64,000 nucleotides of DNA from Aplectana chamaeleonis (GCA_029168955.1 JAPDOI010000287.1:310001-374000), one strand, 5' to 3'. Shown: positions 1-11,470, counted from the first letter of the stretch. Numbers and translations: made by a program. Notes: a model not told the origin generated them from the letters alone.

Positions 1-510
1 CTGTACAAGCACACTCATTTCCGCCTCAATGATTTCATTCTGCTTCTCCTATAAAACAGACTGTTATGAATGCGTTGTCGATGTAGACGCCTTCCAACAC
101 TGAGTCAGATGAAAGTGACAAATCGAGGAGGAATCGTTGTATTGTAAGATGACTGACTTGCCACTGCCGATCGCGAATGTCTCGAATTCGTCGCGGTTTT
201 TCCACATCGCGATGAGGGACGCCCTGAGAGGCTTGCCGACTGTGACTCCTATAACAAAGAACATTTCTCACTTCGCAGATTGGACATACTGAAATTAGCG
301 CCATCACATTCGCTCCAATACCATTGCAAGCATATTTCCTTGAATATATCTTGGGTTCAGAATGGGGAGGGCGACGCGCCAGAAGCGGGTATTCTGCGAG
401 CCAAAAATTTAGGAAATTAGAGGAAAATTTCGCAATTTGATCCTGAAAAACCTCACTGCTTAACCTAGATGCCAATTGGGGATTAAGCGTACCAATTCAT
501 CCTTTCACTT
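1..510. other. Unassigned sequence at window edge
   Basis: A minus-strand frame is open from 475 to 35, reading ASRLSSEVFQDQ to the stop, about 146 codons with no ATG at its head. A second minus frame (264-64, MFFVIGVTVGKPLRA) overlaps it. Neither matches a family I recognise. It could be part of an exon, an element fragment or chance. Confidence 0.25.
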
Positions 511-695
511 ATGCACTGGGTCCGATTCGACCGCAATGCGCTTTCAACTCGAGTATCTCTTCGAGTTGAGAGGTTCCTTCGCAGCAGCATATGCCTCTGT
601 GACAGGACGACATCCTGCTGCAAAGGAGCTTTTCAACTCGAGGAGGTACTCGAGCTCAAAGCGTGTTGTGGTCAAATTGGACCCCACCCCCCAGT
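511..695. repeat. Small foldback repeat
   Basis: Two arms of about 85 bp read toward each other (511-600 and 604-695). Both contain TTTCAACTCGAG-type and GCAGCA-type blocks, and the spacer is only a few bases. It has the structure of a short foldback or MITE; no target duplication was established. Confidence 0.7.
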
Positions 696-986
696 CCGTT
701 AGTAGGCAGAAAAACAGAAAATTGTAGCAAGCGGGAAAGTTTCGGTGATTTATAAAGAGAATGAAAACACCATAACACCGCGTCAAAATAATAGAAAAAA
801 CTATGTAAAATTTAATTTCGAAATGCGAATATTCAGTGATGGATCAAATCGATTAGCACTCTGTGTATCCTCCTTGTCTCGAAATCTAGTGGAAAGTGGT
901 ATCTGGCATCGACTCAACAAGGATCTGTGGCTTAATCCTGTCCATGACAGCCCATGAAATAACTGATGCCTTATTCAGGTCCAAAC

Positions 987-1292
987 CAGGGATGAGCGGA
1001 ACTCCGAACTTCGATGATTTTTAGTCTTCCAATTTCCGGAAAAAAAAACCGAAAATGCGTCAGAAATCGGAAATCTACATGAGATTAAAATTTTTACACT
1101 CTTCCTTGCCAGATCCTTAGAGGGTTATTTCGGGCGCTTCACTCGAATTCAAGGTCTGTCTTCATTTTTCACAAAACCAGGTTAAGGGGCGAAATGACTT
1201 TCCGATTTCCCATGTTTTTTGGCGTTCCGATTTCCGAAATTGAGAAGGTCGTTGAATTTCCGAAATTCAGAAAAAATTTCCGTTCACCCCTG
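987..1292. mobile_element. Short hAT-like non-autonomous element
   Basis: It starts CAGGGATGAGCGGAA and ends TTCCGTTCACCCCTG, an imperfect inverted pair of the CAGGG..CCCTG kind typical of hAT elements. The interior repeats TTTCCGA-type words in both orientations. The flanking 8-mers (gtccaaac, gtaccaat) match at only 5 of 8 positions, so the target duplication is decayed or absent. Confidence 0.55.
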
Positions 1293-1599
1293 GTACCAAT
1301 ATGGGCTAGTGCAGAACCACAGCGTCTGGAGTAACTGTGCTATTCTGCTGTTGAGGTGCTGAAGCAGAATCTAGTTTTATCCTTTTGGAACCTCCATCCC
1401 TAATGTGCGGGTAACTTACATACAGAAATTACCTGAGTTTTCTGGACATTTTAATAGTCTACAAACGCCAGATGGATGAACACCGAATCTCGGCTCGCAC
1501 AACTTTAGTCCAAGACAAGTAGCGAACGAAGCGTCAAAAAACACCTGCTCTGGGGACTTGGTTGCCTGCATAGTCACTGGTCTTTCAAAGACGGAAAAG

Positions 1600-2065
1600 T
1601 TAAAGGCATCGTTCGCGCTGAAAACCAATTTTCAGTTTTTAGGCTTAATTCCATGAATGGGTCCGGTAGACCACACTGGCAAACTTTGGCGCGTCGAAAA
1701 CGTAAGGTTATGAGTTCGGAAGGGGTTAAAGATGAGGAGCCGCCACCAGTTCTCACCAGTCATCTAGCACTAATTCATAGAATGTTGATGCAACCGTCAA
1801 ACAACATGAGAAACAGTTACGGCCTAAACTCCACATGCAGAAAAACGTCAAAAATGACAGTGACGATGCCTCCAGAGGCAGAAAAACTCCAAAAACGATT
1901 TTGGTGCGAAATTCAAAGTCGTATTTAAAATTCGTTCCAATTGACTTTGCTTCACAAATAAAGGTTTTTCATGGGACCCTTCGACATTTTCGTTCACTAG
2001 AGAGGCCAAGCTACCCAAAAACATGAAAAATAATATACGGTTTTCTGCGCGTACGATGCCTTTAA
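1600..2065. mobile_element. TTAA-flanked MITE (AGGCATCG family), copy 1
   Basis: The element is bounded by TTAA at 1600-1603 and 2062-2065. Its ends are AGGCATCGTTCGCGCTGAAA and the inverse TTTTCTGCGCGTACGATGCC. Two more copies are present at 31384-31807 and 56575-57031. The interior shares GGTAGACCACACTGG and GGCGCGTC blocks with them in inverse orientation. TTAA duplication suggests piggyBac-type mobilisation. Confidence 0.8.
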
Positions 2066-2259
2066 ATGTTGAAGACCTGAGGAGAAACCAGTACTACCAA
2101 CAAGATATACAGAGAGAGCCGCGTTTTCACAGCAAGTGGAACATTGAGGATGGTTCGCCGTTAGCAGGGACACGAAAGTGTCCTCGATGTGCATTTCACC
2201 ACTAAGCGCAGAATATCTGCAGGCCCCTTGGAGCTATTCTAGAGCTTTCTCTTTTCACG

Positions 2260-2580
2260 GTACTTGATAAACCCGCCCGTCAGCAACGATCAGTTCAACA
2301 GAATCAGAACAAAATCCACTTCACCACCACGACGGCAGAATGGTTCTTTCTCCATCGAATCCCTCTTCTTCACTAGCATCTGTGCTCTCCTGATCTCAAC
2401 TCCATAGATAACTTGGGAGATTCTGATCAGGCCCGTTCACAACCAGATAAAGATTTCTGGGACTGTTCAGGGACTGAGGGACGTAACAGTTACTGCTTAG
2501 GCGGACATGGACAATCTTTCGGAAGGTGCACACCGCGCCTTCCGAAAGATTTCGAATAAAGCAGGACACCCAAAATGTTG
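2260..2580 (+). pseudogene. Fossil of Tc1-like transposase C-terminus
   Basis: Plus-strand translation shows broken pieces of the Tc1 catalytic end: QQNQNKIHF..TTAEWF, then SPDLNSIDNL, then after a frameshift WEILIRPVHNQIK, and near the end RAFRKISNKAGHPKC. These correspond in order to the family's QQDNDPKHTS, SPDLNPIENLW and C-terminal ..KGGHTKY regions. At least one frameshift and internal stops make it non-functional. A small hairpin (2514-2552) lies inside. Confidence 0.6.
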
Positions 2581-3298
2581 ATCACTTTCACACGCATTCG
2601 TCGCATTCAAAACGTGTCGGATATGCATTAATCTCGATGACTAGATTGTTTCGAGCTTGAGGGGAGAAGTTGCACATCTTCCAGTCGTGCTCCAGATTAC
2701 AGCACTTGCTCCAACAAGTAAATCATTCAATGTGTGGACAATGCGACTCGACCATATGAGAATCTAGACGACAATAGGACCACTTGCCCCTCAGACGTCA
2801 CATGGTCCCTTTGCTGCGAACTGCGCCGAGGATCGTCTCCTCGTCGTGGAACGACCCGCCTAACCGTTGGGAAACCCACCCCATTCAGAATGCGTGCTCC
2901 TGAGAGGACGTGACGAATTTTCGCAGCACGTGCTCCTGCATTTCCTTCTCCTTTTTTTCCCTTCTAATAGCTGGATCACATGTCGGCGACAGAGCGATTA
3001 AAAACAAGTGATTCCTTGAGACAGATGCGTATTCGCCACACATCAAATTCAGCAATTGTGTGTTTCGATGAATGTTATTGTTATTTTGAAACGAACTAAG
3101 TTTTGCATTATTATCTTGTGCCTTTGACGTGGTTTATCTGTATTCATTTTCTTTGAAAAAAAATAGGAAAAATGTTTCCCCTACTTCAAACGTGCTAGTT
3201 TTCTTGTCTGATTCGTGCAAAATGCAGAGCGTATGACATGGGCATTATAAACTCTTCTTGCGGCAGATAACTGCTATCTCGGAGCCTCATTGCTGACC
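2581..3298. other. No feature recognised
   Basis: I see no gene and no clear repeat pair in this stretch. Confidence 0.5.
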
Positions 3299-3668
3299 GA
3301 AATGTTTATTGTGAGACTTCAAACAATTTGCAAAAGTTTCAAAAAGATTTATCGCGAAAATGTCCAAATTTCGCGTAAAAAACTCTTTCTCGAAACTGTG
3401 CTTCTGGCAAGCTTTCGGTGCCTCGCACCTTCTTCGGACCTGGTCTGTCGTAACCTGTGGCTAGACCGCGACTACGAATAAAATTGATTTATTCGTAGTT
3501 GCGATCTAGCCACAGAGTACGACAGACCAGTTCTGAAGAAGAAGCGAGGCACCGAAAGCTTACCACAAGTGAAGTTTCGAGAAGGAGTTTTTTGCGAAAT
3601 TTGAACATTTTCGCGATAAACCTTTCTGGAACTTTTGCAGATTTTTCGAAGTCTCAAAATAAACATTT
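3299..3668. repeat. Near-perfect 370-bp palindrome
   Basis: The arms (about 3299-3480 and 3486-3668) read as inverse copies around a centre near 3483, with only a few spacer bases. Both arms carry CGACTACGAATAAA / TTTATTCGTAGTTGCG at the centre and AATGTTTATT at the outer edge. The arms diverge by scattered substitutions, so this is not an assembly mirror. Short peptides match between arms only because the DNA does. Confidence 0.85.
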
Positions 3669-4211
3669 CAAACTCTTCTTGGTTATCTCTAGCGTCTTTT
3701 TTCAAGAATTCTACTTTTTGTCTGATGGTGACGACAAGAGCGAATTCAACTATAAATGCCACGCACAATGAGCAATCGGAGAGTCGAAGCACGGTAAACA
3801 TTGAAGACTCGATGAAAGTTCAGCACCCGTTCTAAAGACGCCAATGACTCAATAGTTCCCGAATCCTAGGGCACAGAAGGCTACAAATTTCAAACTACTG
3901 AGCGGTCGTAGGACATGTCTTCCCCACTATGTTCTCAAACAAAAATTTAACGTTGAAGCGCTGGCTTTACGACTGCTCACTACTGCCAAAGCTAGTAATG
4001 CAGAACATTTCAGGAATGCCCTAGACTTAGCCGGTGCTGATTCTACATTTGGTGTCCAACGTTCCCATCGCCCATGAAGGGATATAGCTGAGAGTGTTGT
4101 ACTACAGAAAGCAAGTAGTATCTGAGGGACCCTGAGTTCTCCAGATGTCCTCTCAAAAAAGCTCAATCGCGGACCTAAATTTAAATGGCGCTAGCACGAG
4201 TCGGCGTAATA

Positions 4212-5117
4212 CAGGTTGGTTGAAAAGTATTGAAAGCAAAAATGAAAGAATGTAAACTTTTAAATGAAATTAGTTTTTTTATTCAATATAATATCCGTCA
4301 ACTTCAATACATTTATTCCAATGATCCTGCAATGATTTTACACCATCTCTGTCATGATTTTCTGGAAGCTCTGCAAAATACTGCTCCACGACTGAAATAG
4401 CTTCTTCAAGCGATGAAAAACGCTTTTCACGAAGGAATTGTTCCAAGTTTTTGAAGGGTGATAGTCGCTAAGGGTCAAATCTGGTGAAAACGGTGGATTT
4501 TCAAGCAAATCGTACTTTGATTCATTCAATTTAGCCATCGCCAGAGCACTTGTGTGAACACGTGCATGTTAACGAATGCGGCACTAACTTTCCAAACAGC
4601 TTGTTCATACGTAATTCTTCATGTAGAATATGGTAAACTCGTTCGTCTGAGATGCCTACGGTATTAGCGATTTCACGCTTAGTCAAACTTGGATCTTCAC
4701 TAACATTATTATGTACTTGCTCAATGATTTCTGGTGTTGCGATTTCTGGTCGTCCACTACGTGGTTCATCTTCAACGCTTCTACGACCACGTTTAAACTC
4801 CAAAACCCATCGATGTACAGTTGGAAATGGAAAAGCATATTCTTTTATTAACACGCTCACCATTTTTGTATGAATTTCTGTTGCTGATAAACATTCCAAA
4901 GCAAAGAATTTAATCACTGGACGATACTCAGTTTTTCCATAGTTAGAAATACACCGACAAGTCGAATTCCAATGGCTTGTAAACAATGAACGAATTGACA
5001 GATCAAAATAAGGTTTTCTGTATGTTCATATGAAAGACGAAATGTCAAAATGGCGAATGAATTTTAATTCCTCTACTGCTTAATGGGTGTCGCTTTCAGT
5101 ACTTTCCTACCAACCTG
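4212..5117 (-). pseudogene. Internally deleted mariner transposon
   Basis: The inverted ends CAGGTTGGTTGAAAAGTATT and (inverse) CAGGTTGGTAGGAAAGTACT are flanked by TA (4210-4211, 5118-5119). On the minus strand, 4986 to about 4570 encodes the N-terminal paired DNA-binding part, with TVHRWVLEFKRGRRSVEDEP, SGRPEIATPE and NTVGISDERVYHILHEEL. The sequence then jumps at about 4540-4570 to the C-terminal part (HTSALAMAKLNESKYDLLEN, then PPFSPDLTLSDYH). The segment carrying the first two catalytic aspartates is missing and a frameshift separates the parts. The element is 0.9 kb instead of about 1.3 kb and cannot encode active transposase, but its ends look usable in trans. Confidence 0.93.
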
Positions 5118-5548
5118 TATGTCATGTACACCAGACGATAGAGGGTCTACTCTTTGGACGACTGAGGGCGCCTTTAACTTTAACTAGTCGAAGAAACCTC
5201 AATTCACGGAGCAGGCAAGAGCTGGCTGCCTAACTCTGCCGAGCATTAAAGCGTTATGTTCATCAGTCAACCGGTAGGGCAGTAAGTCAGCTACTTCGAC
5301 AACATCGTGGGACCCACAGAGGGCTCCACAGTGTCACCATTACCAGCCATCTGTGCCCTCCTTGTTGAAGTGACAAGTTTTCTGCTGCGTCAGATACTCA
5401 ACTCGTGGGAGGTTTCGTCATCGCTTGGCTCTTAACCAATCAACTCCTACCACCCAGCTGACGCATAGACAATGCGCACCACTGGAATGCGCCATATGTT
5501 TGGGGCAGTCCAGGTCTGGTGCCGCCACATGCCTGGCATATGTTGTAT

Positions 5549-5707
5549 CCTCTGTAAAACGTCGTAATTCTCACGACTCATGGCGCGAGCGGTGCGCGCG
5601 ATTCTCGCGATTCCCTCCGTCTGTCATGCACTCTCTCACTGTCTCTAACCTTGGTTCCGCAATAGCACGCGTAGAAACCATGAGAATTTCGCCGTTTTAT
5701 AGCCTTT
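5549..5707. mobile_element. Small ~155-bp MITE (GTCGTAATTC family), copy 1
   Basis: The ends AAAACGTCGTAATTCTCAC and (inverse) AAAACGGCGAAATTCTCAT form inverted repeats. A second copy at 55898-56049 shares the interior (GCGCGCG, CTCTCTCACTGTCT, ACACGCGTAG). Confidence 0.7.
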
Positions 5708-6326
5708 ACAACGTTAACACCGTCTGAAATTTGTACTCGCAACCCGTCAGGACTCGTCGTCCCAGCAACGAGGGCGGCGAGGAATACAGATGGCTAATAA
5801 CGGTTAAACCGTAGAATCCTCTGTGGGTCCCACGATGTTATCGAAATAGCGGACTTACTGCCCAACTGATTGACAACAAACATAAAGTTTCTATGTACGG
5901 CAGAGATAGATAGCCAGTTCTTGGCTGATCCTGAACTGGAGTCAACCATGAACTGCTTCTTCTATTTTTCTGAGGTTTCCTCGACTAGACGCCTTCAGTC
6001 TTCTAGAGAGTAGATACTCTCCCATCTGGTGTGCACGACATGTTACTCCGACGCCTGCTAGCGTCACTTAGATTTATGTTCGTTATGACGCTTAGTTGAA
6101 AAGACATCTGACGAACTCAGGTTCCCTTAGATACCACTTGCTTTCTGCAGTATAACACACCCAAGTAACACACCCTTTATAAGCAATGGGGACGTTGGAC
6201 ACCGAATGTAGAATCATCGCCGGCGAAGTCTAGGGCATTCCTCAAATATTGTATATTACTAGCTTTGGCAGTAGCGAGCAGTCGCGATGCGTGCGCGTCG
6301 ACGCTGATTTTTTGTTCGAGAACATA

Positions 6327-7222
6327 CTAGGGCTTACCTTACATTTCCTGTGGGCTTTCATAAAATCATGTTTTTATAGTTGTAGGTATGGGACACAGAA
6401 CTGATAGTCCGTTTTCCAAATCAATTCACAGGAGATTTCCCAAATTGGGCATTCTCATAGCTTTGCGAAGAGAAAAGGGGTAGAAGAATGGCAATTTTTA
6501 GGGCGTTCAAAAATGTTGTCTCGGGTTGGGCTTAAAACGATTTTCTAGGGATTGTTTTGGGTGCTAATTGCCAATCTGAGGCCCATCTGTCTAAATTTGA
6601 ACAACTTCCGGCTGATTTAGTCCGAAGCTTAAACATAGGAGAAATTTTGCTGGCCAAACGCGACTTTAGATGATTTCAGGAATGCTGCGGTAGAATCGTC
6701 TTAAATCTTCTTCATAGGGGCTATTTGGGCTGCCTAGCACGAATTTGTGATCCGTTTATCGTTTTTTCATGGATTACGGTATTTGACGGTGGGTATACGC
6801 TAGCTCGGTGAAAGTCTCAGATTTGACTCGAAAATTCTGTGTGGGTGTTATTTGGGACGCTGAACACGGATTTGAGGTCCATTTTTCGATTTTCGAAATT
6901 TTAAGGTAAGTAACGCCAGCTAAAAGGCATTACGCCTACCGTAATTTTAAGGAATCCTAAGTCTGGCGAAAAATAGGCAGCCGGGTTCAGCGCCTTAAGT
7001 ACCCCCCATCGAAAGCTTTGAGCCGAATCGGAAAATTCCTTCTGAACACCCCAAAAACTTCTTTCCCTTACCTTTTTGTGAATCAATGACAATGCCATTT
7101 TTCGGAATCCCTGGAGCCGTTTGGGGAATTCAAGCACGGGTCAATTGTGTACTGTCACAGACCTACAGCAACGACAACACGGTTTTCCAAATCGCCACGG
7201 GGTGGGTAAAGCAGTCCCTAGT
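6327..7222. mobile_element. 896-bp TA-flanked element with CTAGGG ends
   Basis: It begins CTAGGGCTTACC and ends GGTAAAGCAGTCCCTAG, with TA on each side (6325-6326, 7223-7224). Its absence from the matching left arm at about 3926 is an internal empty site that fixes its limits. The interior repeats GCTGAACACGG-type blocks also found near 12985, 63270 and 63560. It carries no coding domain I recognise. Confidence 0.75.
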
Positions 7223-7607
7223 TAGTGGGGAAAGCCGCACCCACGACCGCTCGGTACTGGTGAAGATTGAAATTTGTAGCTTTTTGTGCCTTAGGGTTTG
7301 AAACTATTGAGTCATGGGATTCTTTGGAACGGGCTGCTGAACTTTTAACGAGCCCTCAATGTTTCCCTTGTCTCGACTCTCCGATTGCTCAATGTGCGTG
7401 ACATTCATAGCTGAATACGTTCTTTCCGTCACCATTATATCTCCGCTCGATTTTTAAGCGAACGTGAGACAAAAAGTAATGTCCTTGAGAAAAGACGCTA
7501 GTGATATCAAAGAGTTTTTTTTTTGAAGAAAAGAAACACTAATACACCGCGTAAATGGTGCAGGAAAACGATGGAGATACTCGTCCACTTCAAAATAACA
7601 ATAACAT

Positions 7608-7700
7608 TTATTGAAAGCAGCATAGACGCTCAATACGCTATCGATTTTATGACATGAATCGAAGGTTTGGAGCTGATAGTATGAACGGGCTATCACAAAC
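7608..7700. repeat. Fragment of GCAGCAGACACGCTC-type MITE
   Basis: AAGCAGCATAGACGCTCAA followed by ATCGATTTTATGAC and AAAGGTTTGGAGCTG-like words matches the terminal part of the MITE at 33757-34237. The other end was not found. Confidence 0.5.
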
Positions 7701-8475
7701 AGAACCTAACGTTCGAGCAACAGCCCATGAGCGACGTTTCGGGACAAACGGCGGACCTTCCAAGACTACCAATTCAGTTATCGGACGAGAGCAGCTTGGC
7801 GTAATGAAACTACGAATATGTGAGTAATTGATTCACCTAACGTATATGGCTACGACCCAACTCGCTAAGGACATGAGGCTTATCCAAAAAGAAAATTGGA
7901 TGATCATCGAAAAAGGGACGAGCTCATTTTTGGAATCTGGACCCCATGGTGGCCGAAAGCCGAGAAAAGAAGGCAAGTATCTACTCCAAAACAGAAGTAT
8001 TTTTTCCTTAATAAAGTTACGAATATTCTCGACGTGATTAGCCAAAAACCTGCGTGCGTGCGAACTTGCCTACTAATGCACTTTGGAACGTACGAAAACT
8101 CATCAGCTCACTTCATTGTTTTTGTCCACAATTACACATCGAATGGCATGTTTGCCTCGCCATCCTCCATTAAGACGGTAGACTAGTAATTCTCGAAAAA
8201 GGTTCAGTTGTTTGTTCAGTATGTCTGTGTGCGACACAACCTCTACTTAGCAATGTATTTTTTAAAAGACTTTTAAAAGTTAAGCGGGGCTAGTCGCGCT
8301 GCAATGATAAGGAATAATAAAGGGCAACCACGAATCTGCATAGTCGCGCTTATATTTTCGTGCGATTTACACCACCCGAGAATCCGAAATAAACTTCGTT
8401 GTCGCTACAGCGACGAATTTCACCGTCCGTCACCAATCGGGTTGGGACGGCACCTGCGGAGTAAGAGAGGCCGTC
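7701..8475. other. No feature recognised
   Basis: I see no gene here. Overlapping short frames on both strands around 7830-8040 mirror each other and carry no family motif. Confidence 0.45.
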
Positions 8476-8747
8476 TTAAGGGTCTACAGAGTTGCAGCGA
8501 CCGGCGGGTGTTCTCCGAGCGTCAGCCTCGACGCCGCGACAAAAAATGTTTCCGAAAATTATCGTTGCCGCGCCGGCTGTCGCTCGCTAACGCAGAGTCG
8601 CTGCCGCGTCAAAACACTACGATTCCCCTCGTCGCCCGTCGACCCGCGTAGGTCGCCCCCGTCGCCGAATGCAATCGATATTGCATCACCCATGGCTGCT
8701 CGTCGCTGCGAGGAACGCCGCGGCTTGAACTCTGCAGACCCCTTTAG
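8476..8747. mobile_element. GC-rich MITE (CTCTGCAGA family), copy 1
   Basis: The left end TTAAGGGTCTACAGAGTTGC is the near-inverse of the right end AACTCTGCAGACCCCTTTAG. The interior has CGCCGAATGCAATCGATATT and a GTCGCTGCGA block, shared with 9342-9553 and 10084-10309. Confidence 0.75.
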
Positions 8748-9341
8748 AGAGCTTTGCATGCACCTGTCTCGGCGACGCGTCGCTGAGCGGTATTATACTT
8801 CCTCACGTTTTCCTAGCAAGTTCCCAACGTCTACACACGTATTCGATACAGATATGTCGCATTGTTAGCCGTCAGCAACTATGCATCACACAAATATAAT
8901 GATGGCCCTAAATGAAAAATTTTTATGCTCTGCAAAAATTTGTAATAGTCTCTCATGCCAACCATGACAACTCCTTACGCCGTTGCAAGGAGTCGCACAA
9001 GGCCGAGCTGTCACAAAGCCTAAAAGCAGGCTTGAGCAGGCCGTTGCGACCGGTGATCAAAATTTTACGAGCCAAAAACGAGCCCTGGTGACCAAAAATT
9101 TTACAAACCCAATCCCCTCCCCCGAATTTTCATTTTTTTTTTCGAAAAACTTCTCACATTTTTACGACCCCTCGTTGCTACCGGTCGCAAGCCTGCCCGA
9201 CCTTGCCTTAAGGCCTCCGTATAGACGAGCGGCAAAAGTTGCGCCGCCCCAATGAAGGATAAAGGGCGGGTACGCAGCTCCGTGCCCGCCCTTTATTCCC
9301 TATCATTGCGGCGCGACTTTGACGCCGGACTATGCAGAGGC
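8748..9341. other. No gene; inverted GGGCGG words
   Basis: There is no gene evidence. A short hairpin lies around 9255-9295, where ATAAAGGGCGGG meets CCCGCCCTTTAT. Confidence 0.5.
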
Positions 9342-9553
9342 TTCAAGAGGGTCTGTAAAATTGCAGCGACCCGCACAAGACGCCGAACGATAAAATGGTA
9401 TAAGTCACTATTGTTCGCCGCCCGCTTGCTTTCACGCGGGGCCATCGCGGCGTCAAATCATTTTATGGTCACCTTCGACGTAGCCCAATGTAACCGATAT
9501 TGCATCTCTTCTCTGCATGCAACGCCGCGACCTTAACTCTGCAGAACTCTTAG
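9342..9553. mobile_element. GC-rich MITE (CTCTGCAGA family), copy 2
   Basis: The ends AAGAGGGTCTGTAAAATTGC and AACTCTGCAGAACTCTTAGG are inverse and resemble copy 1. The interior shares AACCGATATTGCAT and AACGCCGCGACCTT. Confidence 0.65.
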
Positions 9554-10083
9554 GGTCTATGGCATACCATGTCGCTATCGTAAAAGATAGGCGTGCCAAA
9601 CAGCACAGATCGCAGCGGGACCAGTTTCAGGGCAATAGCGGAAGCCATCGGGGAAACAATGAGCGCGCATGCCCCAGCTTGTTTTACTCTCTTGCCGGTC
9701 GCTGCGTGGCACACCGTGGCAAGCCCAAACGGATCTGTGACACCACTGCTCTTTCTATAGCAGCATATCACGGCAAAAAGCAAAGAAAATGTATAAACTT
9801 CGCAGCGTTGTAGATCGATGATCGTCAATATGTACATACTTGCCACTCCGCGACGAAGCAGACAATCATTCTACCCTTAGAAGAAAAAGAAGATCACGGA
9901 TCAAACCGCGTTTACCACTCAACAAAAATCCATTTTGGGCAATTAACATCCCATTCAATTCATGTAGCTAATTTGCGGCATTTTCCGACTCTTCTAGGAT
10001 GAAATCGTAAGGAAACTGAATCACGAAAAAACGCATAACCGTTTTTTACCCACAAGGTGCGACGCAGTTACGAGGGAAACGTG
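9554..10083. other. No feature recognised
   Basis: Opposed open frames of 98 codons (about 9517-9846) overlap on both strands. Neither shows a domain or splice logic. Confidence 0.4.
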
Positions 10084-10309
10084 TTAAGGAGGCTGCAGAA
10101 TTGCGGCGACCAGCGAGTGGTCACCGACCGTCAATCTTGAAGCGGCGACAAAAAAGTTCTCGAACATTATCGCCGCGACGTCAGTGCCCCTAGTCGCCCG
10201 TCACGCCGCGTCGGTCGCTCCCGTCGCCGAATGTAATCGATATTGCATTACACAACGCTGTTCGTCGCTGCGAGCAACGCTGCAACTTCAACTCTGCAGG
10301 CCCCTTTAC
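10084..10309. mobile_element. GC-rich MITE (CTCTGCAGA family), copy 3
   Basis: It is bounded by TTAAGGAGGCTGCAGAATTG and CAACTCTGCAGGCCCCTTTA. The interior GTCGCCCGTC and CGCCGAATGTAATCGATATT blocks closely match copy 1. Confidence 0.75.
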
Positions 10310-11250
10310 GCGCGGACAGAGTCCAGCCAGGCACTGCGACCGACCTCGGCAGGGCTAAAAATCCAACACCATGAAAATCAAACATTTTGTAAAAAGCCGT
10401 AAATTTTCACGAACCCCCCCCCCCACTCAAATATTACGAAATTTCATTTTCTTGACAAAAAAAAGTTTACGCACCCCCCATCCTAATCGTGCTTAATACT
10501 ACTATATATTAGGATGCCTAATACTAGTTTTACAGTTTTTCTCACCTTCTCTATTCCCATTCTCATACGGGACACTTTCGCAAACAAGAGAACGCGTTCT
10601 CTGGAGACTTTAAAACTGATTAGGATTTCGCGTCTCCGGGGATTTCATTTTTCGCCTTCTTTTGAAGATGTATTGAAACCAATGAAAACCTGGCAAAAAA
10701 AGCGAGCATTCATAACTTTACCAAAAAGAGACCAGAGACATATGTAGGCGCTTCCTCGACGCTGACTTACTGCGCAAACCCTTTCGAAAAACCAACTAAA
10801 ATCTTTTCAAATGGGTTTCCTCAACGGGGCGAGGCTTACAGCGTGCGACGCACACGCGCACAACTAGTAGCTAAAGCATAATGTTCAGCTACAATCAAAA
10901 ATAAGTCAAGTCATTTGAAAATAAAAAATTCAAAAAAGGAAATTTGTCATTTATTTTTAGGAGCGGAAAAATTATTTTCATTCAAAAAAAACCAAATTTT
11001 CAAAGGATTTCCGCAAACACCTATTCAAAGAATCTTAAACCTGTACTCAATTGGTCAAGCCTAATGCAAACTTCCCGCGACGCGCGACAACGCATTTCGG
11101 CCATATCGATCATTATGTATGATAAACACTATGTCGCGCCACGTTAAGTATGATCTAAGCTTTAGAGTTGAGTGAAGCGCTATTTCAGGGCTCAGCAAAG
11201 CCATGCCTCTTCAGTGCGACCAAAATTTTGGACGTATTTTACAAATCTAT
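10310..11250. other. No feature recognised
   Basis: AT-rich sequence with short homopolymer runs (a C tract at about 10416-10425). I see no gene. Confidence 0.5.
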
Positions 11251-11441
11251 TGTCCTTATGGTAACGAAATTCGGGTCCGCACTTGCAGACAAACGCTGCT
11301 GCAGCACGCATCTTGAGCAGAATCGTACCACTACCTCGAGATTCCGAATTTAACCGGGATCCCAGCACGATTTTCGCTGGACTGCGGGCGCAACAGCGGA
11401 TGTCAGCAAGTGCGGACGGGAATTTGCCTCCCATAAGGACA
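11251..11441. mobile_element. MITE of the 'attccGGTCCGCA' family
   Basis: The left end TGTCCTTATGG..AAATTCGGGTCCGCAC is inverse to the right end GTGCGGACGGGAATTTGCC..CCATAAGGACA. Related ends occur at 16305-16475, 21683-21957, 36871/40836 and 50633. Confidence 0.7.
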
Positions 11442-11470
11442 GTACTAGAATAAAGAATTCAAAAATTTTC

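Larger units (their letters stand above)
3672..7513. mobile_element. Composite long-arm foldback element with nested insertions
   Basis: The left arm runs 3672-4209 and resumes at 5118-5330. The right arm is its inverse, 5812-6324 and 7223-7513. Matching blocks include the region around 3710-3925 against 7213-7500, 3928-4209 against 6060-6324, and 5213-5320 against 5812-5905. A deleted mariner interrupts the left arm (4212-5117) and a TA-flanked element interrupts the right arm (6327-7222); removing both restores continuous arms. About 2 kb of original element remains, with a loop at 5330-5812. No transposase is visible in it. Confidence 0.8.

Noticed and set aside
2514..2552. Hairpin ATCTTTCGGAAGG..CCTTCCGAAAGAT as a terminator or histone-type stem-loop
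   Set aside because: It lies in a decayed Tc1-like fragment with no gene upstream, and the loop and flanks do not fit the histone element.
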